A DNA stretch of 9,225 nt from Bacteroidota bacterium (GTDB taxonomy: Bacteria; Bacteroidota; Bacteroidia; Flavobacteriales; Flavobacteriaceae), in assembly GCA_947483095.1 (NCBI GenBank), contig CANKLD010000045.1:1-9225 (forward strand), written 5' to 3'. Numbering within the stretch: position 1 is the first letter of the stretch; each line of letters opens with the position of its first letter. Below, one piece after another: positions 1-4,793 of this stretch. The position numbers were made by a program, and so were the translations under genes. Under the pieces are notes generated by a model. It was not told where the DNA came from. It did no database searches and saw only the letters and a program-made list of their open reading frames with translations.

Positions 1-257
1 AATTCCTCAATTTGTTCGGCAACAGCTTCTTGGACGTCTTCCCATTCTACTATAGAATATTTTTCTATAGCAATAAAATTTCCAGAAATGTAAACTGTTT
101 TCACAAATGGCAAATAGAATAATTGTTGCGCTAGGGGAGAAGCATTGGCCTCATCTATATTTTTAAATTCAAAACTCTCATTTTGAGTAATAAAATCAGG
201 AAATTCAAATTTTAATATGGTAGGATTTTGAGTGCTTTTTATTGCTATTTTCATCAT
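1..257 (-). CDS. NifU/Nfu-like Fe-S cluster scaffold protein, N-terminal part (partial)
   Basis: The first 85 codons of a minus-strand gene that runs off the left edge. The translation begins MMKIAIKSTQNPTILKFEF and continues through ASPLAQQLFYLPFVKTVYIS, then an IAIEKYSIVEWEDV segment. This matches the Nfu N-terminal domain, whose typical features are a 'T.NP...KF' opening, a 'SPLA..LF....V..V....NFI.V' core and a 'W..' ending. In full-length relatives this domain is followed by a NifU C-terminal domain with a CxxC motif that carries the Fe-S cluster; that part lies outside the window. The likely role is cytoplasmic scaffold or carrier for Fe-S cluster delivery. Two adjacent ATG codons (255-257 and 252-254) could start it; I chose the upstream one without strong reason. 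It is divergent from the PorP/SprF gene. I saw no convincing TAnnTTTG box in front of it. Confidence 0.85.
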   Translation of the reverse strand, partial: MMKIAIKSTQNPTILKFEFPDFITQNESFEFKNIDEANASPLAQQLFYLPFVKTVYISGNFIAIEKYSIVEWEDVQEAVAEQIEE

Positions 258-608
258 TAGTAAGCTGTTTAATTCCCTAAAGTTTAGGAGTTGTAAAGGT
301 AAATAATTTCATTAAATATATGGGTAATTTTGAAAATGATTTTGGTGGTTGTGTGTGTTAATACAAATAATAAAACAGGAAATAAACGCGCTTTAAGATG
401 TAAATATTTAATAAATATATCGATTTGTATTTGATTTTTAACAAAATAAATTCATACATTTGATTTATATAATAAAATAACAAAAAAGAATTTCCCTCTA
501 GATAAGGAGTTATTTTCAATTTTCCTATTTCTTATTTGAATTATAAGCATTGAAGACTTTTATTTTTTAACACCACTTTATTACAATCCATTAAGAGAAT
601 TATTAGAA
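258..608. other. Divergent intergenic region, 351 bp
   Basis: A very AT-rich gap between the start of the Nfu-like gene (minus strand) and the PorP/SprF gene (plus strand). I see no convincing coding sequence, tRNA, tandem repeat or strong hairpin. The only element I can support is the plus-strand promoter candidate at 430-462. From there to the ATG at 609 would be an untranslated leader of about 140 nt, with no clear structured RNA motif by eye. A near-match TACCTTTA on the minus strand (294-301) in front of the Nfu-like gene lacks the final G and a partner -33 box, so it is not called. Confidence 0.6.
430..462 (+). promoter_or_regulatory. Bacteroidota-type promoter candidate for the PorP/SprF gene
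   Basis: TTTG at 430-433 followed after 21 nt by TACATTTG at 455-462. This fits the primary sigma-factor consensus of Bacteroidota (TTG or TTTG near -33 and TAnnTTTG near -7, spacing about 17-23). Transcription would begin near 468-470 and run into the PorP/SprF gene and probably the carbonic anhydrase gene behind it. The implied leader is long (about 140 nt), so a second promoter closer to the gene cannot be excluded. Confidence 0.5.
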
Positions 609-1604
609 ATGAATTTTAAAAACTTTTACATTTTAGGCTTGATGTTTATTACGCAATTTTCTTTTTCTCAAGAAGGAGTAGCCGTATATTCGGATTATTT
701 ATCTGATAATTTTTATTTAATTCATCCATCGATGGCGGGTGCTTCAGGTTGTATTAAAATTAGACTAACTGCACGTAAACAATGGTTTGAACAGCAAGAC
801 GCACCCCAATTACAAACTATGAGCGTCAATGGACGTTTGGATGAAAAATCAGGGGTTGGCTTGATACTTTTTAATGATGTTAATGGGTATCATTCTCAAA
901 AAGGAATTAAGCTTACTTATGCTCACCACTTAATGTTTTCTAGAGATCAAATTGATTTGGATCAGTTGTCTTTTGGTATTAGTGGAGTTTTTATTCAAAG
1001 CCAATTAGATGAAACACAATTTAAAAATTCTGGGTATTATGATCCAATTATTGATGGAACAATTGTTCAAAAAGAGTCTTATGTCAATTTTGATATCGGA
1101 GCATCCTATAATTATTTAGATTTTTTTGCTCACTTAACAGTTAAAAATGCTATTGACACAAGACGTAATATATATACCGCTTATGAAAGTGACAACTTAA
1201 GAAAATTAATATTAAGTGGTGGGTATACATTTGGAGATGCTAACAAAATATTATGGGAACCTTCAATTATGTTTCAATCTATTGACAAAACAAAAGAAAT
1301 GTCTGTTGATTTTAATCTCAAAGCCTATAAAAATTTAGAAGACGGGAAATTATGGGGCGGAATTTCTTATCGAAGAAGCCTTGATGGAGCTGAATATTTT
1401 ATAAAAAGTATAGCTGAGCAAAAATTACAATATATTTCCCCTATTTTAGGTTTAAATTACAAGAATTTCATGTTTGCCTACACCTATTCTCAAGTTTTAG
1501 GGGATGTAAAGTATGACAACCGTGGTTTTCATCAAATTACAATTGGATTAAATTTATTTTGTGTACCAGAAAAATACCACTGTAATTGCCCTGCAATTAA
1601 TTAA
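609..1604 (+). CDS. PorP/SprF family type IX secretion system membrane protein
   Basis: 331 residues. A signal peptide covers about residues 1-20 (short basic start, hydrophobic YILGLMFITQFSFS, cleavage before Gln21). The mature N-terminus carries the family signature, a 'Y.....YLIHPSMAGAS' stretch at about residues 28-46, equivalent to the 'NP..AG' motif of PorP/SprF proteins. The rest is alternating amphipathic strands with aromatic residues, as expected of an outer-membrane beta-barrel, and length is usual for the family. Known relatives work in type IX secretion: PorP in gingipain secretion, and SprF in surface export or attachment of the gliding adhesin SprB. Such genes often follow the gene of their large adhesin partner, but here the upstream neighbour is a divergent Nfu-like gene, so the substrate is unknown. 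The C-terminus has Cys318, Cys325 and Cys327 after the last predicted strand. The ATG at 609 is chosen because it gives a proper signal peptide. Confidence 0.85.
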   Translation: MNFKNFYILGLMFITQFSFSQEGVAVYSDYLSDNFYLIHPSMAGASGCIKIRLTARKQWFEQQDAPQLQTMSVNGRLDEKSGVGLILFNDVNGYHSQKGIKLTYAHHLMFSRDQIDLDQLSFGISGVFIQSQLDETQFKNSGYYDPIIDGTIVQKESYVNFDIGASYNYLDFFAHLTVKNAIDTRRNIYTAYESDNLRKLILSGGYTFGDANKILWEPSIMFQSIDKTKEMSVDFNLKAYKNLEDGKLWGGISYRRSLDGAEYFIKSIAEQKLQYISPILGLNYKNFMFAYTYSQVLGDVKYDNRGFHQITIGLNLFCVPEKYHCNCPAIN

Positions 1605-1654
1605 ATATTATTCTAACTCTTTTGTACCGATTTAGTCGGGATTATTTTTAAATT

Positions 1655-2173
1655 ATGTTGATAAAAGCTGTTAACGGAAAATCACCTGCTATCCCTGAGG
1701 ATTGTTATGTCGCTGAAAATGCTACTATTGTTGGCGATGTTTCTTTTGGAAATTTATGCAGTGTATGGTTTAATGCTGTTATTCGTGGAGATGTGAATTT
1801 TATTAGAATTGGTAATAAAGTTAATATTCAAGATGGAGCAGTTGTTCATTGTACCTATCAAAAACATCCTACAGTAATTGGAAACAACGTTTCAATTGGT
1901 CATAATGCTATTGTTCACGGTTGCACAATACACGACAATGTATTAATTGGAATGGGTGCTATTGTGATGGACAATTGTATTATTGAAAGTAATTCTATTG
2001 TTGCTGCTGGCGCTGTGATTACTCAAAATACAGTTGTAACTTCGGGAACTATTTGGGCTGGTGTACCGGCTAAAAAAATCAAAGACATTGATCAATCGGA
2101 TTTTGCTGGCGAAATTGAAAGAATATCTAATAATTATATTATGTATTCCAGTTGGTTTAAAGAGGAGGATTAA
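1655..2173 (+). CDS. Gamma carbonic anhydrase family protein (left-handed beta-helix, YrdA/PaaY-like)
   Basis: 172 residues, full length for the family. Hexapeptide-repeat strands run through most of the protein (for example 'ENATIVGDV', 'VSIGHNAIVHGC', 'NVLIGMGAIVMDNC', 'SIVAAGAVI'), giving the left-handed parallel beta-helix, followed by the 'WAGVPAKKIK' turn at 134-143 and a C-terminal helix. The three expected metal-binding histidines are present as His65 (VVHC), His83 (IGHN) and His88 (VHGC). Arg44 and Asp46 (RGDVNFI) and Gln59-Asp60 (NIQDG) match conserved gamma-class positions. Relatives bind Zn or Fe and hydrate CO2, though many YrdA/PaaY-like members have low or unproven activity, so the enzymatic role is an inference. 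It is presumably a cytoplasmic trimer. It lies 50 bp after the PorP/SprF gene on the same strand and could share its transcript. Its stop codon overlaps that of convergent murI by 4 bp. Confidence 0.9.
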   Translation: MLIKAVNGKSPAIPEDCYVAENATIVGDVSFGNLCSVWFNAVIRGDVNFIRIGNKVNIQDGAVVHCTYQKHPTVIGNNVSIGHNAIVHGCTIHDNVLIGMGAIVMDNCIIESNSIVAAGAVITQNTVVTSGTIWAGVPAKKIKDIDQSDFAGEIERISNNYIMYSSWFKEED

Positions 2174-2946
2174 AAGTCTCTTTTTATAACATTATATTTA
2201 TTATCCAGAATATCGTTCAACACTTTCGGATTTACATTGGAATAAAATTCACATTTTCCTTTTTCCAAATCACTAATTCCTGTTTGGTTTTGCAAAACCG
2301 TTAGCGTTTGTTTAGCAACCGCTTCTCCTGAATCTATGATTTGTACGGATTTAGGTAAAATGGCTTTGATTTTAGGTATCAAATAGGGGTAATGACTACA
2401 ACCCAACACCAAATAATCAATATTTTTTTCGATCATCGGAGTTAAATAGGATTGTAAAAGTTCTTTCATTTTTGGTGAATCTATTTCTCCATTTTCAATT
2501 AATTCAACCAAACCATAACCTATTTGTTCTATTATATTTGTTTCCTGATACAGAGAAACCGTTTGGTTAAAAAGTTCGCTACTTAGCGTTCCTTTTGTTG
2601 CTAAAATACCTATAGTTTGTGTTTTAGAATGGGTTGCCGCAGGTTTAATTGCAGGTTCAATTCCAATAAATGGAACATCATAAGTAGCTCGGAGTTCTTT
2701 GATGGCATTAGTAGTAGCGGTGTTACATGCCACCACAATTATTTTACAATTATTTTCTAATAGTAATTCGGTATTTTTTTTACTTAGCGCAATGATTTCC
2801 TCTTTAGATTGTATACCGTAAGGTGCGTTTTTGCTATCGGCAAGGTAAATAGTATTTTCATTCGGCATTAACTGATGAATAGCTTTCCAAATGGAAGTGC
2901 CTCCAATTCCTGAGTCGAACAAACCGATGGGATTATTGTTAATCAT
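2170..2946 (-). CDS. murI: Glutamate racemase
   Basis: 258 residues. The enzyme interconverts L- and D-glutamate in the cytoplasm, supplying D-Glu for the peptidoglycan stem peptide. Family motifs in order: IGLFDSGIGGTSIW (7-20, with Asp11 and Ser12), ADSKNAPYG (36-44), VVACNTATT (71-79, catalytic Cys74), FIGIEPAIKP (93-102) and LGCSHYPYL (181-189, catalytic Cys183 and nearby His185). Both catalytic cysteines are present, so it should be active. Length is normal. The ATG at 2946 places the first conserved motif right after a short lead-in, as usual. It is the last minus-strand gene in the window, separated from the short ompH gene by a strong terminator and preceded by its own -7-like box. 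It ends tail to tail on the carbonic anhydrase gene with a 4-bp overlap of stop codons, leaving no room for a terminator. Confidence 0.96.
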   Translation of the reverse strand: MINNNPIGLFDSGIGGTSIWKAIHQLMPNENTIYLADSKNAPYGIQSKEEIIALSKKNTELLLENNCKIIVVACNTATTNAIKELRATYDVPFIGIEPAIKPAATHSKTQTIGILATKGTLSSELFNQTVSLYQETNIIEQIGYGLVELIENGEIDSPKMKELLQSYLTPMIEKNIDYLVLGCSHYPYLIPKIKAILPKSVQIIDSGEAVAKQTLTVLQNQTGISDLEKGKCEFYSNVNPKVLNDILDNKYNVIKRDF

Positions 2947-2951
2947 AGAAA

Positions 2952-2959
2952 CAAATGTA
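2952..2959 (-). promoter_or_regulatory. -7 promoter box candidate directly in front of murI
   Basis: Read on the minus strand, 2959-2952 is TACATTTG, a perfect TAnnTTTG match, 5 nt before the murI ATG. If used, transcription would start at or within a few bases of the ATG, giving a nearly leaderless mRNA. No TTG or TTTG is found 19-22 nt upstream, where the stem of the ompH terminator lies, so only half of the promoter consensus is met. Confidence 0.35.
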
Positions 2960-2990
2960 AAAAAAAACTGCTCATATTAGGAGCAGTTTT
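2959..2990 (-). terminator. Intrinsic terminator after the ompH pair
   Basis: Read on the minus strand, a 10-bp perfect stem (AAAACTGCTC pairing with GAGCAGTTTT; plus-strand arms 2981-2990 and 2964-2973) with a 7-nt loop is followed by an uninterrupted T run down to 2959. It lies 22 nt after the stop of the short ompH gene and 12 nt before the murI start, so it should end the DUF6089-uppS-bamA-ompH-ompH transcript and separate it from murI. Confidence 0.88.
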
Positions 2991-3012
2991 AAATTATTTT
3001 ATTTTGTAAGTA

Positions 3013-3513
3013 TTAGAAACCTAGTTCTTTCTTAACATCAGCAGTTAAGTTAGGTCCGTCAGCTAATAATAAACTTTCAGAGTTCAAAATGTATTGGAAA
3101 CCTTTGGCTTTACCTACTTTTTGAATAGCAGCTTTAATTTTTTCTTGAATAGGTTTCATCAATTCAGCTTCTTTAGATTGTAATTCTTTTTGAGCAGTTT
3201 GACCATATTCTTGGATTCTTTTTTCCATATCTTGAACTTCTTTCTGACGCTCAATATTCATTTTTTCAGATACACTAGCTACTTCGCCTTCGTATTTTTT
3301 AATTTTTGCTTGGTATTCTTCGCCCATTGTTTTGTATACTGCTTGGTATTCAACGCCTAATTTTTCTAATTGTTTTTGCGCTTCAAGAATTGCAGGCATT
3401 TTAGACATAATTTCATTTACCTCTACATGAGCAGTTTTCGATTGTGCAAAAATCTGGTTAGCACCTAGGAAAAATATGGTAGCTATTAGTAAACATTTTA
3501 ATTGTTTCATCAT
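3013..3513 (-). CDS. OmpH/Skp family periplasmic outer-membrane-protein chaperone (short paralogue)
   Basis: 166 residues, the usual size for OmpH/Skp. A signal peptide covers about residues 1-23 (MMKQLKCLLIATIFFLGANQIFA, cleavage before Gln24). The mature part shows the family pattern: a short strand (AHVEVNEIMSKMP), a long charged coiled-coil hairpin (about 42-120), then KPIQEKIKAAIQKVGKAKGFQYILNSESLLLADG, the typical return helix and strands of the trimer body. Skp trimers hold unfolded outer-membrane proteins in the periplasm and deliver them to BamA, which is encoded two genes upstream. It follows the long ompH paralogue by 48 bp with no terminator between them, so the two are probably co-transcribed; the strong terminator lies right after it. 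A second ATG directly follows the first, so the start is uncertain by one residue. Confidence 0.93.
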   Translation of the reverse strand: MMKQLKCLLIATIFFLGANQIFAQSKTAHVEVNEIMSKMPAILEAQKQLEKLGVEYQAVYKTMGEEYQAKIKKYEGEVASVSEKMNIERQKEVQDMEKRIQEYGQTAQKELQSKEAELMKPIQEKIKAAIQKVGKAKGFQYILNSESLLLADGPNLTADVKKELGF

Positions 3514-3561
3514 TTTAAGTATTAATTATTTATTTATTTATTGGTTTTCTTTTAATAAATC

Positions 3562-4761
3562 TTATTTTGCCTTTTTGGCGGCTTCTCTTTCTTCAATAAT
3601 TTTTTTATTTCTTTCTTCTTGTTCTTTTTTTCTGTCCTCAATTGCTTTAGCTCTAGCTTCAGCTGCAGCTTGATTTTGTGCCTTTAAAGCGGCAGCTTTT
3701 TCTTCTAGTTCTTTTTTTCTATCCTCAATTGCTTTAGCTCTAGCTTCAGCTGCAGCTTGATTTTGTGCCTTTAAAGTCGCAGCTTTTTCTTCTAGTTCTT
3801 TTTTTCTATCTTCTATTGCTTTTGCTCTAGCTTCGGCGGCAGCTTGATTTTGTGCCTTTAAAGCCACAGCTTTTTCTTCTAGTTCTATCTTTTTTGCTTC
3901 AACAGCAGTTTGATTTTGTACTTTTAGTAGGGCTGCTTTTTCTGCTTGTTCTTTTTTTCTGTCTTCTATTACTTTTGCTCTTGCTTCGGCTGCAGCATCA
4001 TTGGCAACTTTTATTTTTGCTGCTTTTTCTTCATTTTCTTTCTTTTTCGCTTCTTCAGCTAACTTTCTCTTTTCTTCTGCTTCTGCTTTTTTCTCACCAA
4101 GTAATTTTTCACGAGCTAATTTTTTATCATCAAGAATTTTTTGTCTTTCAAGCATTTCAGGATTTTCTCTTATAGCATCCTCTTTTGCATCTTTTTCTTG
4201 TTGTAATTTCAGCTGTTTTTTTGTTAACTGCTCTTTTTGTTCCGCTCTATTTAAAGTTCTTAAAACTTGATCACTAATATCATATCTTTTTGCTGCGAAT
4301 AGCATCGTTAAATCAGAAGATTTGTCAAAAATAAAATCATATTTTTTAGAATCCGCAAGATCTTGAACTATCGTAAAAATTTGATCTTGAATAGGTTTAA
4401 CTAAAACTGATTTTTGTATTAATAAATCTCCATTCGGCCCAAACCTTTTTTGATTATAATCTAATAATTCTTTTTCCTGAAATGTAATTTCTTCTTGTTT
4501 TTCAGCAATTAGTTCTTTTGTTAACAAAACTTCTTCTGATTTTAAGGCCTCTTTAAGTTTTGTTATTTCGTTATTTTTAACCTCAATTTCTTCTTTCCAT
4601 TTTTGCGCTTTTAGCTCCAATTGGTTTTTTGCTTCAGTATAACTAGGAACATTTTGCAAAATGTACTCCATATCTATATAGCCAATTTTTACGCTCTTTG
4701 TTTGAGCAAAAGTAAAACTTGTCAATATAATTGCCAAAAATAGTAAAAATTGTTTTCTCAT
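3562..4761 (-). CDS. OmpH/Skp family protein with long repetitive charged helical tail
   Basis: 399 residues, more than twice the usual OmpH/Skp length. A signal peptide covers about residues 1-19 (MRKQFLLFLAIILTSFTFA). An OmpH domain follows (about 22-170): KIGYIDMEYILQNVPSYTEA, a coiled-coil hairpin, then VKPIQDQIFTIVQDLADSKKYDFIFDKSSDLTMLFA. From about residue 175 to the end the protein is almost only Ala, Lys, Glu, Arg, Gln and Asp, a predicted continuous helix. It includes a run of related 29-residue units with the core AAAEARAKAIEDRKKELEEK. The head suggests a periplasmic chaperone for outer-membrane proteins; the tail resembles the TolA middle domain in composition and may span or bind the peptidoglycan zone, which is inference. 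It sits 32 bp after bamA and 48 bp before the short ompH gene. Long-tailed OmpH proteins seem to occur in flavobacteria, but I cannot check how often. Confidence 0.9.
   Translation of the reverse strand: MRKQFLLFLAIILTSFTFAQTKSVKIGYIDMEYILQNVPSYTEAKNQLELKAQKWKEEIEVKNNEITKLKEALKSEEVLLTKELIAEKQEEITFQEKELLDYNQKRFGPNGDLLIQKSVLVKPIQDQIFTIVQDLADSKKYDFIFDKSSDLTMLFAAKRYDISDQVLRTLNRAEQKEQLTKKQLKLQQEKDAKEDAIRENPEMLERQKILDDKKLAREKLLGEKKAEAEEKRKLAEEAKKKENEEKAAKIKVANDAAAEARAKVIEDRKKEQAEKAALLKVQNQTAVEAKKIELEEKAVALKAQNQAAAEARAKAIEDRKKELEEKAATLKAQNQAAAEARAKAIEDRKKELEEKAAALKAQNQAAAEARAKAIEDRKKEQEERNKKIIEEREAAKKAK
3598..4011 (-). repeat. Tandem 87-bp (29-residue) coding repeat array in the long ompH gene
   Basis: In minus-strand reading order the units start at an LK boundary and run: 4011-3925 (KVANDAAAEARAKVIEDRKK...), 3924-3859 (KVQNQTAVEAKKIELEEK..., only 22 residues), 3858-3772 and 3771-3685 (KAQNQAAAEARAKAIEDRKK...), and a last unit from 3684 that diverges into the C-terminal tail near 3598. 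Spacing is 87, 66, 87 and 87 bp. The short unit lacks exactly 7 residues, one heptad. The last two units share a stretch of about 55 bp without a mismatch, so they look recently duplicated, while the first two are clearly older. Confidence 0.9.
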
Positions 4762-4793
4762 AACCTAATTTTATTAGAAAATTAATATTTTGA

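Noticed and set aside
361..372. CAAATAATA on the plus strand as a minus-strand promoter box for the Nfu-like gene
   Set aside because: Spacing inside the box is off by one from TAnnTTTG, and it lies over 100 nt from the start codon with no clear -33 partner.
1627..1639. Small hairpin CCGA-TTTAG-TCGG between the PorP/SprF and carbonic anhydrase genes, followed by a T-rich stretch
   Set aside because: Only a 4-bp stem and interrupted T run; too weak to call a terminator, though it may be a degraded one or lower read-through.
3476..3673. Plus-strand open frame of 65 codons across the junction of the two ompH genes
   Set aside because: Antisense to both ompH genes, low complexity, no promoter or recognisable domain.
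3852..4270. Two plus-strand open frames (3852-4175 and 4001-4270) rich in Leu/Phe/Ser opposite the long ompH gene
   Set aside because: They are antisense readings of the Ala/Lys/Glu-rich repeat tail. The low-complexity hydrophobic composition follows from codon bias on the other strand; no start context or family resemblance.
4770..4784. Short palindrome CTAAT-TTT-ATTAG between bamA and the long ompH gene
   Set aside because: A 5-bp AT-only stem with no T tract; likely chance in AT-rich spacer, and the genes look co-transcribed.
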